A stretch of 24,151 bases of DNA from Tannerella sp. (GTDB lineage: Bacteria; Bacteroidota; Bacteroidia; Bacteroidales; Tannerellaceae). The translations under genes were made by a program, and so were the position numbers. Below the pieces are notes generated by a model. That model searched no databases. It saw only the letters and a program-made list of their open reading frames with translations, and had not been told where the DNA came from. Below, one piece after another: positions 7,581 to 14,042 of the stretch (positions within the stretch are counted from its first letter, which is position 1; each line of letters starts with the position of its first letter). The stretch covers positions 1 to 24,151 of the forward strand of contig JAIRXI010000236.1 of the NCBI GenBank assembly GCA_031268395.1. The letters run 5' to 3'.

Positions 7581-7719
7581 CCGGGACGGGTTGACGGGCG
7601 GATATTCCGTTTGTGGCCGGCAGGCAGTCTTCTCTTCCGGACATAGTTGGAATAACAGAGACACAGAGACGCAGCGCGCTGCGTCTCTACTCTTCCGGAC
7701 ACGACACGAGAAGCGTCTA
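7581..7719. repeat. Left arm of 81-bp inverted repeat, split by an insert
   Basis: 7581-7643 plus 7702-7719 together match the reverse complement of 7881-7961 at 75 of 81 positions. The intervening bases 7644-7701 have no counterpart in the right arm. The arm includes the words GGCCGGCAGGCAGTCTT and CTTCCGGACA. Confidence 0.9.
7632..7701. mobile_element. 46-bp palindromic insert flanked by a 12-bp direct repeat
   Basis: CTCTTCCGGACA occurs at 7632-7643 and again at 7690-7701. The 46 bp between them (7644-7689) contain a perfect 24-bp palindrome (7665-7688, half-site AGAGACGCAGCG). The right arm of the surrounding inverted repeat has the 12-mer once and lacks the insert. The pattern is that of a tiny hairpin element inserted with a target duplication. 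Confidence 0.75.
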
Positions 7720-7769
7720 ATCAGGTCCGCATACAGCCGGAAAATCCCCGATTTTCCCCCGAAAAAGGC

Positions 7770-7833
7770 CAAATTTCCCTATGGAAATTCCCATTTCCCT
7801 ATGGGGAATTACCGATTTCCATAGGGGAATTTG
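7770..7833. repeat. Central hairpin of the composite element
   Basis: CAAATTTCCCTATGGAAAT (7770-7788) pairs with ATTTCCATAGGGGAATTTG (7815-7833) with one mismatch. A third palindromic copy, TTTCCCTATGGGGAA, lies in the loop. Three related TCCCTATGG words in 50 bp suggest local duplication. Confidence 0.85.
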
Positions 7834-7880
7834 CCCCGTAAAATCTGTTTTTATCCTTAAAATGAGCGTTTTAAAAAAAA

Positions 7881-7961
7881 TAGATGCTTCTCCTGTCATG
7901 TCCGGAAGAAAAGACTGCCTGCCGGCCGCAAACGGAATATCTGCCCGTCAACCCGTCCCGG
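7881..7961. repeat. Right, uninterrupted arm of the 81-bp inverted repeat
   Basis: Reverse-complement partner of 7581-7643 plus 7702-7719 (75 of 81 positions match). It is the intact reference that shows the left arm carries an insertion. Confidence 0.9.
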
Positions 7962-8135
7962 CCGTCCCGGGCCATCGTGCGTTGCGGGCCGTTTTTTCCC
8001 GGCAGGATCTCCCGGACACGACGGAGGAAGTGTCTAATGGACATGTTGGGTTTATTTCGCAGCGATAGAATCCGCGTTTTGGAGAAAGGCGAAACGGGAA
8101 AGAAGCGGTCTCTGGCAGAAAAAACACCCGAAAAG

Positions 8136-8166
8136 TTTTATAATTCAAAGAAAAGTCATACCTTTG
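8136..8166 (+). promoter_or_regulatory. Promoter of the rplM-rpsI cluster
   Basis: The -7 box TACCTTTG (8159-8166, exact TAnnTTTG) and the -33-like TTTT (8136-8139) are 19 bp apart. Transcription would start near 8172, leaving a leader of about 115 nt before rplM. Confidence 0.75.
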
Positions 8167-8171
8167 CAGGC

Positions 8172-8287
8172 CGATTATTATCAGTAAGTTTTAAATAATT
8201 AGTTTTTAGCCCGTTGTTCTGCTCCTGTGTCCGGGTATAATGAGGGCAAAACGTTTTTAGTATGAATAAAAAAAATAGTTTTTAGCA
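8172..8287 (+). promoter_or_regulatory. rplM 5' leader with three GTTTTTAG repeats and a 7-codon ORF
   Basis: GTTTTTAG occurs at 8202-8209, 8253-8260 and 8278-8285. The last copy forms the end of a tiny frame, MNKKNSF (8262-8285), whose stop lies 2 nt before the GTG of rplM. Ribosomal protein operons are often autoregulated through their leaders, and this arrangement is compatible with that, but no clear stem was found. Confidence 0.35.
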
Positions 8288-8743
8288 GTGGATACTTTAA
8301 GTTATAAGACCATTTCTGCAAACAAGGCAACTGTAACCAAAGAGTGGGTGGTTGTAGATGCGACCGACCAGGTGTTGGGGCGTATCTGTTCGAAAGTAGC
8401 CAAACTTTTGCGCGGCAAATATAAACCCAATTTCACTCCGCATGTTGATTGTGGTGATAATGTAATTATTATCAATGCAGATAAAGCCGTTCTGACAGGG
8501 AACAAGTGGAACGGCCGTATTTATTTGAGATACACCGGTTATCCCGGCGGGCAGCGTGAATACACCCCGGCCATGTTGAAGGAAAAGGGAGAAGATCGCC
8601 TGTTCAGGAAAGTAGTCAAGGGCATGTTGCCTAAAAATCGTCTGGGAGACAAGCTGCTCGGCAATTTATATGTATATGCGGGCAGCGAGCACAGGCACGA
8701 GGCACAAACCCCCAAACAGGTAGATATCAACCTACTTAAATAA
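8288..8743 (+). CDS. rplM: 50S ribosomal protein L13 (uL13)
   Basis: A 151-aa large-subunit protein with the typical Bacteroidales opening DTLSYKTISANKATVTKEW and the L13 signatures VVDATDQVLGR, KLLRGK, GDNVIIINADK, YTGYPGG and GMLPKN..G. The C-terminus is HEAQTPKQVDINLLK. The start is a GTG (8288), chosen because the family begins exactly there and the only upstream ATG (8262) hits a stop after seven codons. rpsI follows 4 bp later, the conserved L13-S9 pair. Regulated from the promoter near 8160. Confidence 0.97.
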   Translation: MDTLSYKTISANKATVTKEWVVVDATDQVLGRICSKVAKLLRGKYKPNFTPHVDCGDNVIIINADKAVLTGNKWNGRIYLRYTGYPGGQREYTPAMLKEKGEDRLFRKVVKGMLPKNRLGDKLLGNLYVYAGSEHRHEAQTPKQVDINLLK

Positions 8744-8747
8744 TTAT

Positions 8748-9134
8748 ATGGAAATAATAAATGCAATAGGACGGCGCAAGGCGGCTGTAGCCCGCGTCTA
8801 CGTCAGTGAAGGAAACGGCAGGATAATGATCAACCGGCGCGATCTGTCGGACTACTTTCCCTCTCCAATCCTGCAGTTCGTTGTGAAACAGCCTCTGTCA
8901 ACATTGAATGTGGCTGAACAGTACGACGTCAAGGTAAACCTTTTTGGCGGCGGGTTTAAGGGACAGTCGGAAGCAGCCCGGCTGGCGATTACGCGCGCGC
9001 TGGTCAAAATCAATCCGGAATCGAAACCCGTTTTGAAAGCGGAAGGATTCGTCACGCGCGACCCGCGTGCCGTGGAACGTAAAAAACCGGGAAGACCCAA
9101 GGCACGCAAGAGATTCCAGTTCAGCAAACGTTAA
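8748..9134 (+). CDS. rpsI: 30S ribosomal protein S9 (uS9)
   Basis: A 128-aa small-subunit protein. Signatures are IGRRKAAVARVYVSEGNGRIMINRR at the start, GGGFKGQSEAARLAITRALV in the middle, and the basic tail KKPGRPKARKRFQFSKR. The invariant final Lys-Arg reaches toward the P-site tRNA in known ribosomes. It is co-transcribed with rplM (4-bp gap). A 151-bp gap then separates it from rpsB. Confidence 0.97.
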   Translation: MEIINAIGRRKAAVARVYVSEGNGRIMINRRDLSDYFPSPILQFVVKQPLSTLNVAEQYDVKVNLFGGGFKGQSEAARLAITRALVKINPESKPVLKAEGFVTRDPRAVERKKPGRPKARKRFQFSKR

Positions 9135-9182
9135 TGTTATCTGCGAGTTTCTTGCAAGTCGGAGGCGTTTAGTATCTAAATT

Positions 9183-9242
9183 GTCCGGATTTTTCCATCA
9201 GGCTATATACATCAGATTGTATATGCAGGAAAACTACCGGAC
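9183..9242 (+). ncRNA. Structured rpsB leader (candidate S2 autoregulatory element)
   Basis: Three nested helices stack into one long hairpin. They are GTCCGG/CCGGAC (9183-9188 with 9237-9242), TTTTCC/GGAAAA (9191-9196 with 9228-9233), and GC-T-ATATAC/GTATATGC (9202-9210 with 9219-9226, T bulged). The small internal loops between helices are AT on the left and ACTA on the right, then ATCAG facing A. It ends 43 nt before the rpsB ATG and has no T-run, so it is not a terminator. E. coli S2 is known to repress its own rpsB-tsf mRNA through the leader; an equivalent here is inference. Confidence 0.6.
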
Positions 9243-9285
9243 GGTTGATTGTAAAACAGAATGTAAACGATAAAAAAACAGAAAA

Positions 9286-10134
9286 ATGTCAAGAGTTAGT
9301 TTTGAACAATTATTGGAAGCAGGCGTTCATTTCGGACACTTAAAAAGGAAATGGAACCCTGCCATGGCTCCCTACATCTTTATGGAGCGCAATGGCATAC
9401 ATGTCATTGATTTACATAAAACAGTGGCTAAAATAGACGACGCGGCGGAAGCCCTGAAAAACCTGGCCAGGACAGGAAGGAAAGTCCTTTTCGTCGCAAC
9501 AAAAAAACAGGCAAAGCAAATCGTAGCTGACAGGGCGACCGCCATTGGCATGCCCTACGTGATTGAACGCTGGCCGGGCGGCATGTTGACGAATTTCCCG
9601 ACCATCCGCAAGGCTGTGAAGAAAATGTCCACCATCGACAAGATGAGTAAGGACGGGACCTTTAACAACCTTTCCAAAAGGGAAAAACTCCAGATTACGC
9701 GCCAGCGTGCCAAACTGGAAAAGACGCTAGGTTCGATTGCCGACATGAACCGTCTGCCGGCCGCGCTGTTCGTAATCGACGTGATGAAGGAACATATCGC
9801 CGTGCGTGAAGCCAGACGGCTGGGTATCCCCGTGTTCGCCATGGTGGATACCAATTCCGATCCGACGAATATTGACTTCGTGATTCCGGCCAACGATGAT
9901 GCCACCAAATCGGTCGAACTGATTATGACCGTCCTCAGCGAAGCCATGGACGAAGGCCTTCAGGAAGGCAAGGCGCTTGCTAAGGAAAGCGAAGCGGAAG
10001 TAGAAAGCGAAGCACCCAAAAGAGAGCGCCGCGCAAAATCTTCCGCCAGGAAGGAACGTATCCATAAAAACGACGACGAAGCCATTAACGCAGCCGTGAT
10101 TTCACGCGTGGCAAAGGATTTGGATGAAGAATAA
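9286..10134 (+). CDS. rpsB: 30S ribosomal protein S2 (uS2)
   Basis: A 282-aa S2 protein. Signatures are the start MSRVSFEQLLEAGVHFGHLKRKWNP, then YIFMERNGIHVIDLHKT, VLFVATKKQAK, RWPGGMLTNFPTIRK, PAALFVIDVMKEHIAVREA, and IPVFAMVDTNSDPTNIDFVIPANDDA. After the S2 core (about residue 230) comes a charged tail of about 50 residues, Glu-rich then Lys/Arg-rich, which lengthens it relative to the 230-240-aa proteins of Proteobacteria. It precedes tsf by 26 bp, the conserved rpsB-tsf pair, and has a structured leader. Confidence 0.97.
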   Translation: MSRVSFEQLLEAGVHFGHLKRKWNPAMAPYIFMERNGIHVIDLHKTVAKIDDAAEALKNLARTGRKVLFVATKKQAKQIVADRATAIGMPYVIERWPGGMLTNFPTIRKAVKKMSTIDKMSKDGTFNNLSKREKLQITRQRAKLEKTLGSIADMNRLPAALFVIDVMKEHIAVREARRLGIPVFAMVDTNSDPTNIDFVIPANDDATKSVELIMTVLSEAMDEGLQEGKALAKESEAEVESEAPKRERRAKSSARKERIHKNDDEAINAAVISRVAKDLDEE

Positions 10135-10160
10135 GCATTAAACAAAATAAAGAAAAAGAT

Positions 10161-10985
10161 ATGGCAGTTACAATGGCTGATATAGCTCATTTGCGCAAAA
10201 TGAGTGGAGCGGGAATGATGGATTGCAAGAAAGCGTTGGAAGAAGCAGAAAACGATTTCGAGAAGGCAATGGAAATCATTCGTAAAAAAGGTCAGGCTGT
10301 GGCCGCAAAGCGTTCGGACCGCGAAGCGTCCGAAGGTTGCGTACTGGCCGCACACGACGGAACATTTGCGGCAGTAGTCGCCTTAAAGTGTGAAACCGAT
10401 TTCGTGGCAAAGAATGCAGACTTTATTGCATTGACGAAAACCGTCCTGGACACCGCCATGGAGCGGAAGCCGGCTTCACTGGCCGACCTGCTGGCCGCGC
10501 CGCTGGGCGACGGGCGTCCGGTCGAAAATCATATAGTCGACCGGATCGGTATCACGGGCGAAAAGATGGAACTGGGTTTCTTCGAGTACGTGACAGGTGC
10601 ATCTACTATTTCCTACATCCATCCGGGAAATAAACTGGCGACGGTCGTTGCCTTCAACCGGGAACTTGAATATCAGGTGGCACGCGACGTGGCCATGCAG
10701 GTGGCCGCCATGAATCCGGTGGCCGTGACGCCGGCCGAAGTTTCGCAAAAGGTGATTGACACCGAACTGGAGATTGCGCGTGACAAGGCGCGTCAGAGCG
10801 GTAAGCCGGAAAACCTGATCGAACGTATCGCCGAAGGTGCACTGCAAAAATTCTACAAGGAGAGCACCTTGTTGCAGCAGGACTTTGTGAGGGATTCGAA
10901 ACTTACGATCGAACAATACTTGCAACAACAGGACAAAACGCTTACGGCAACCGCGTTTAAGCGCGTGACGCTGAATCCGGAATAA
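10161..10985 (+). CDS. tsf: Translation elongation factor Ts
   Basis: EF-Ts is the nucleotide exchange factor that recycles EF-Tu from the GDP form. The 274-aa product opens with the UBA-like domain (VTMADIAHLRKMSGAGMMDCKKALEEAENDFEKAMEIIRKKG, about 3-44). It then has the TDFVAKN motif (79-85), whose Asp-Phe contacts EF-Tu in known structures, and the dimerisation and C-terminal regions with HPGNKLATVVAF and VAMQVAAMNP. It ends in KRVTLNPE and is followed by a terminator. Last gene of the translation cluster. Confidence 0.97.
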   Translation: MAVTMADIAHLRKMSGAGMMDCKKALEEAENDFEKAMEIIRKKGQAVAAKRSDREASEGCVLAAHDGTFAAVVALKCETDFVAKNADFIALTKTVLDTAMERKPASLADLLAAPLGDGRPVENHIVDRIGITGEKMELGFFEYVTGASTISYIHPGNKLATVVAFNRELEYQVARDVAMQVAAMNPVAVTPAEVSQKVIDTELEIARDKARQSGKPENLIERIAEGALQKFYKESTLLQQDFVRDSKLTIEQYLQQQDKTLTATAFKRVTLNPE

Positions 10986-11024
10986 ACAAGTCGAGTTCAT
11001 ATTTACACTGTGTTTTGAAAAAGC

Positions 11025-11058
11025 CCGCCTGAACAGTTTGTTTTCGGCGGATTTTTTT
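11025..11058 (+). terminator. Terminator after tsf
   Basis: CCGCC (11025-11029) pairs with GGCGG (11046-11050), followed by A and seven T (11052-11058). It lies about 40 bp after the tsf stop. The stem is short but G+C-only, and the T-run is long. Confidence 0.7.
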
Positions 11059-11669
11059 GAAGGCAATACAGAAAAGAATCGGAATAGACGTAAAAGAGGG
11101 CTATAGCTGCCGTCACACACAGAAACCCTGTAACGGGTTTCACTGTTATTTTAAGGTTAGTCGAAAAAACCAGGATGCATCCCGAAGTCTCTGTAACATG
11201 TTACAGTTTTTTCCATAACATGTTCCGAAGGTTCCGGGAAATCAATCAAACATGGCGGTAAAAGTGACTGTCACTTTTGAAATAAAAAAACATTTCAAAG
11301 AAAGTATTAGCCCCAAAAACGGGTTACCCATAAAACCTTGTGTGCTGAAAAAGCCGTCACACGTTCAGCGTATGGCATGGCTTGTTCCTCTGGCGTATGC
11401 GGCGGGATTTCACCAGTACATCCTAATCTTCGGGCAAAAAAATCTTATTTCCACCTCATTTTAGACTTCATACGGGATATTTTCGTGCATTGTGTTTCCC
11501 CCTCACCAGCGAACGCAGTGAAGCGTAAGCATCGTAAACAACCAAAGGAGGCATAGCGGGTATCATTCTTTCGCACAAGCAAGACGCGGTGGATTTGGGA
11601 TGCTTACCTTGCAATGACGACATATAAGCGACAGATTCTGGCATAATCATAAATACGGTTTGCCTGTCC
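11059..11669. other. Non-coding, palindrome-rich gap between tsf and lipB
   Basis: No credible gene is present. Palindromic items are GAAACCC/GGGTTTC around TGTAAC (11122-11141), the perfect 16-mer CTGTAACATGTTACAG (11191-11206), and AAAAGTGAC-T-GTCACTTTT (11260-11278). The core AACATGTT recurs 22 bp after its first copy (11195-11202 and 11217-11224). GCTGAA/TTCAGC flanks about 11345-11370. A plus-strand terminator follows at 11670. The stretch could hold a small RNA, a pair of operator sites, or remnants; nothing here decides between them. Confidence 0.4.
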
Positions 11670-11701
11670 AAAGCCCGGGCGATTAAATGCCGGCTTTTTT
11701 G
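11670..11701 (+). terminator. Plus-strand terminator-like hairpin upstream of lipB's end
   Basis: AAAGCC (11670-11675) and GGCTTT, with an imperfect G+C extension, enclose GATTAAAT and are followed by six T on the plus strand. No annotated plus-strand gene ends here, so it implies an unseen plus transcript or serves as a weak bidirectional terminator for lipB. Confidence 0.5.
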
Positions 11702-11742
11702 CAAGACGATTTTGTGCCTGATCCAAACCGGTATTTGAGTGG

Positions 11743-12411
11743 TCAACGGAAAAATTTACGGGCGAAAAGTGAGCGCAGGAGGGTTTTTGTTTCCTCGAAA
11801 TCGAGCGGTTCGCCCACTTCCCTGTCCAGTGAAGTGACACCCTTGCCAACAAGTCCGCAGGGATGAATCAAGGCATAGGCCGACAAATCCGTCCGGATGT
11901 TCAGCGCAAAGCCGTGCATCGTCACGTACCGGCTGCTTTTCACGCCGACGGCGCAGATTTTCCGCGCTCCGGGCGTATGGGCATCCAGCCAGACACCGGC
12001 GGCGCCGGCCAGACGCTCGCCTTTCAAACCGTATACCGAAAGGAAAGCGATCACAATTTCTTCCAGGATTTCAATATACTGACGCAACCCCAAACGGAAC
12101 ATTTCCAGGTCGAACACCGGATAACCGGTGATCTGCCCCGGCCCGTGATACGTGATGTCTCCTCCCCGACTGGCAGAATGGAAGGAAAACCCGTTTTCCT
12201 CCAGTTGCGCTTCCGGAATCAGCAGATTCGACTTCCGGCCGTTTTTCCCCAGCGTGAAAACAGGTTCATGTTCACAGAAAAACAGTTTGTTTTCGCCCGG
12301 AAGGTCCTGTGCCTTGGCCTGCAGAAGCGCTTCAAAGGCCGAAGTCTGGACGGCCAGCGCATCCGGATATGCGATCCGTCCCAAATCCTGAAATTCGTAT
12401 GCTTCCTTCAT
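11743..12411 (-). CDS. lipB: Octanoyl-[acyl carrier protein]:protein octanoyltransferase (lipoate biosynthesis)
   Basis: LipB moves octanoate from acyl carrier protein to the lipoyl domains of 2-oxoacid dehydrogenases and the glycine cleavage H protein. LipA then inserts sulfur. The 222-aa product has the usual length and the family motifs: HEPVFTLGKNG (48-58), RGGDITYHGPGQ (82-93), KICAVGV with the conserved Lys151, HGFALNI (166-172), and HPCGL (183-187) with the catalytic Cys185. It starts 9 bp after mtgA and is probably the last gene of the bamD operon. Confidence 0.96.
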   Translation of the reverse strand: MKEAYEFQDLGRIAYPDALAVQTSAFEALLQAKAQDLPGENKLFFCEHEPVFTLGKNGRKSNLLIPEAQLEENGFSFHSASRGGDITYHGPGQITGYPVFDLEMFRLGLRQYIEILEEIVIAFLSVYGLKGERLAGAAGVWLDAHTPGARKICAVGVKSSRYVTMHGFALNIRTDLSAYALIHPCGLVGKGVTSLDREVGEPLDFEETKTLLRSLFARKFFR

Positions 12412-12420
12412 CCCGGGCGG

Positions 12421-13125
12421 TCAGTTGGAGGTTCCCGGATAGCGGTATCCCATGTCGACGGGCGCAATCTTTTTCATCAACGAAAGAATATGGTGTTGCC
12501 TGCCCCGCATATAGGCCGATGCCCGCTTCGGATTCATTTTCCGGGGCGCGGGGAGGATCACTGCCAGCAGGGCGCTTTCTTCCGGTACAAGTTCGCAGGC
12601 CCGTTTTCCAAAATAGGCCTCGGAAGCGGCTTCCACACCATAAATGCCTGTCCCCGCCTCGACGGAATTGAGATATACTTCCATGATGCGCTCTTTGCCC
12701 CAGATCCATTCGATCAGCAGGGTGAAATAGGCTTCCAGTCCCTTCCGGAAATAACTTCTTGCCGGCCACAGGAATACATTTTTAGCCGTCTGCTGCGATA
12801 TGGTACTGGCGCCGCGCAGGCGACGGCCTTTCCGCGCTTCGTCGATGGCTCTGTTGATTTGCTCGCGATCGAAACCGTGATGTTCCATGAAGAGGTTGTC
12901 TTCCGAGGCGACTACGGCCTGGATCATCGACCGGGATATCTGTCCGATGGGCGTCCAGCGATGGTCAATCCCGTCGGCCCCGTCCTTTTCGTACAGACGA
13001 ATGAACATCAGCGGGGTGTAATGAACGGGGACATACTTATATATCACTACCGGGAGGATGCTGGCTGCAACCAGCAAAAGAAACAGGTTCCGGGTCCAGA
13101 CAAAAAGGCGTTTGACGATTCTCAC
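12421..13125 (-). CDS. mtgA: Monofunctional peptidoglycan glycosyltransferase (GT51)
   Basis: Polymerises lipid II into glycan strands at the outer face of the inner membrane and lacks a transpeptidase domain. The 234-aa protein has one N-terminal membrane segment (about 10-32). The GT51 motifs follow: ASEDNLFMEHHGFD (73-86, catalytic Glu75), RGASTISQQTAKN (104-116), WGKERIMEVYLNSVEAG (142-158, second conserved Glu) and the later AASEAYFGK. The length fits MtgA, not a truncated class A penicillin-binding protein. It lies 29 bp after the DUF4293 gene and 9 bp before lipB. Confidence 0.94.
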   Translation of the reverse strand: MRIVKRLFVWTRNLFLLLVAASILPVVIYKYVPVHYTPLMFIRLYEKDGADGIDHRWTPIGQISRSMIQAVVASEDNLFMEHHGFDREQINRAIDEARKGRRLRGASTISQQTAKNVFLWPARSYFRKGLEAYFTLLIEWIWGKERIMEVYLNSVEAGTGIYGVEAASEAYFGKRACELVPEESALLAVILPAPRKMNPKRASAYMRGRQHHILSLMKKIAPVDMGYRYPGTSN

Positions 13126-13154
13126 GGGAACATATTCTTTTCATGGCGCTCCTG

Positions 13155-13613
13155 CTACCTTAGACGGTTCAGCGAACGGACAAGCACTTCGTCTGCTCCG
13201 ATATTGCGAATGGCCAGATAATTGAGGATTAGGCAGACAAGAGGAAGCGACAAGGCAAAACGCACGCTGAAGTGAAAACCTGACTGTGCGGAGATGTTCC
13301 AGAGGAAAAACGCAAACAGCGCATAGAATCCGATTAGCAGTATGGCGTTAAAGATGCAGAGGCGAATCTGGCGCATCCGGTTCCGGTACAGGAAAATGGC
13401 GACCAGTGCAAGCAGTACTACAGCGACTGACAATGCACCCAAGGCCCATGCCGGATAGGTCAACTCAGGAGAGACGGTTGACGTGTGCATGCCCAACACG
13501 TCATAAGTATAGGAAATGCCTCCTGCCTGCACGGTGGCCAGCGGCAGGAAAAGTACGGCTGTCATTGCCGCGACAATCAGTAACAAATAAACGGTCTGTA
13601 TGCGCTGTATCAT
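13155..13613 (-). CDS. DUF4293 integral membrane protein
   Basis: A 152-aa protein with four predicted membrane segments (about 7-28, 54-75, 85-105 and 115-137). It has the characteristic opening MIQRIQTVYLLLI and the C-terminal NYLAIRNIGADEVLVRSLNRLR. Both match the DUF4293 family, which is confined to Bacteroidetes and usually sits beside the omega-like and bamD genes, as here. Function unknown. The basic C-terminal tail probably faces the cytoplasm. Confidence 0.85.
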   Translation of the reverse strand: MIQRIQTVYLLLIVAAMTAVLFLPLATVQAGGISYTYDVLGMHTSTVSPELTYPAWALGALSVAVVLLALVAIFLYRNRMRQIRLCIFNAILLIGFYALFAFFLWNISAQSGFHFSVRFALSLPLVCLILNYLAIRNIGADEVLVRSLNRLR

Positions 13614-13688
13614 AATTATACCTCCCTGCTATGGAGAAAAGGCGATCCGAAGAGACCTGCCTTTCCGCTGCCGTAAGCCATGAGTTGT

Positions 13689-14021
13689 TTATAGACTGCT
13701 TTTTTCCTTTAACGGATTTCGGTAATAAATCTTGCCGTCTTCGTATTCCTGAGATGCAATGAGCGTAGGTTTTGGCAATTTTTCATAATAACGGGAGATT
13801 TCAATCTGTTCCCTGTTTTCAAACACTTCCTCCAGATTGTCGTTATAAAACGCAAATTCCTGCAGTTTCTTCTCCAGGTCGTGTTTTATTTCCGAAGATA
13901 TCTGATTGGCCCGTTTGGCAATAACCATCAAGGTCTCATACACATTGCCCGTATCGTCGCACAACTTTAACATGTCGCGCGTGACCGTGGAGGTCGGCGC
14001 ATTTGATTTGCGATAATCCAT
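13689..14021 (-). CDS. RNA polymerase omega / Rpb6-like subunit
   Basis: A 110-aa protein. The N-terminal half (STVTRDMLKLCDDTGNVYETLMVIAKRANQISSEIKHDLEKKLQEF, about 10-56) fits the Rpb6/omega fold. There, a helix with the conserved 'ANQIS' Ala-Arg region clamps the beta-prime subunit. The C-terminal part is particular to Bacteroidetes. It lies 21 bp after bamD, its usual place in this phylum. The role in RNA polymerase assembly is inferred from the family. Confidence 0.85.
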   Translation of the reverse strand: MDYRKSNAPTSTVTRDMLKLCDDTGNVYETLMVIAKRANQISSEIKHDLEKKLQEFAFYNDNLEEVFENREQIEISRYYEKLPKPTLIASQEYEDGKIYYRNPLKEKSSL

Positions 14022-14042
14022 ACTTAATCCTTACTTTATAGT

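Larger units (their letters stand above)
7479..8050. mobile_element. 572-bp composite inverted-repeat element (MITE-like, non-coding)
   Basis: The ends 7479-7499 and 8030-8050 form an imperfect inverted repeat built on CCCAAAATGTCCATTAG (the right copy has one change), then GACRCTTC. TTTAT directly flanks both ends (7474-7478 and 8051-8055), as a target-site duplication would. However, the right-hand TTTATTTCGCA is also present beside the copy at 3226-3236, so it may instead belong to the repeat. Inside are an 81-bp inverted repeat (left arm interrupted), a central hairpin and two heptad arrays. No open frame resembles a transposase. It is probably a non-autonomous element mobilised in trans, or a nest of several. 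Confidence 0.7.

Noticed and set aside
7540..8198. Several frames of 60-104 aa between the DUF5686 gene and rplM
   Set aside because: They run through inverted repeats and palindromes, with no consistent start or codon pattern. The sequence is explained by repeat structure.
11252..11746. 70-aa plus and 92-aa minus frames before lipB
   Set aside because: No family resemblance. The plus frame begins next to a palindrome without a ribosome-binding site, and the minus frame overlaps the end of lipB and the terminator-like hairpin.
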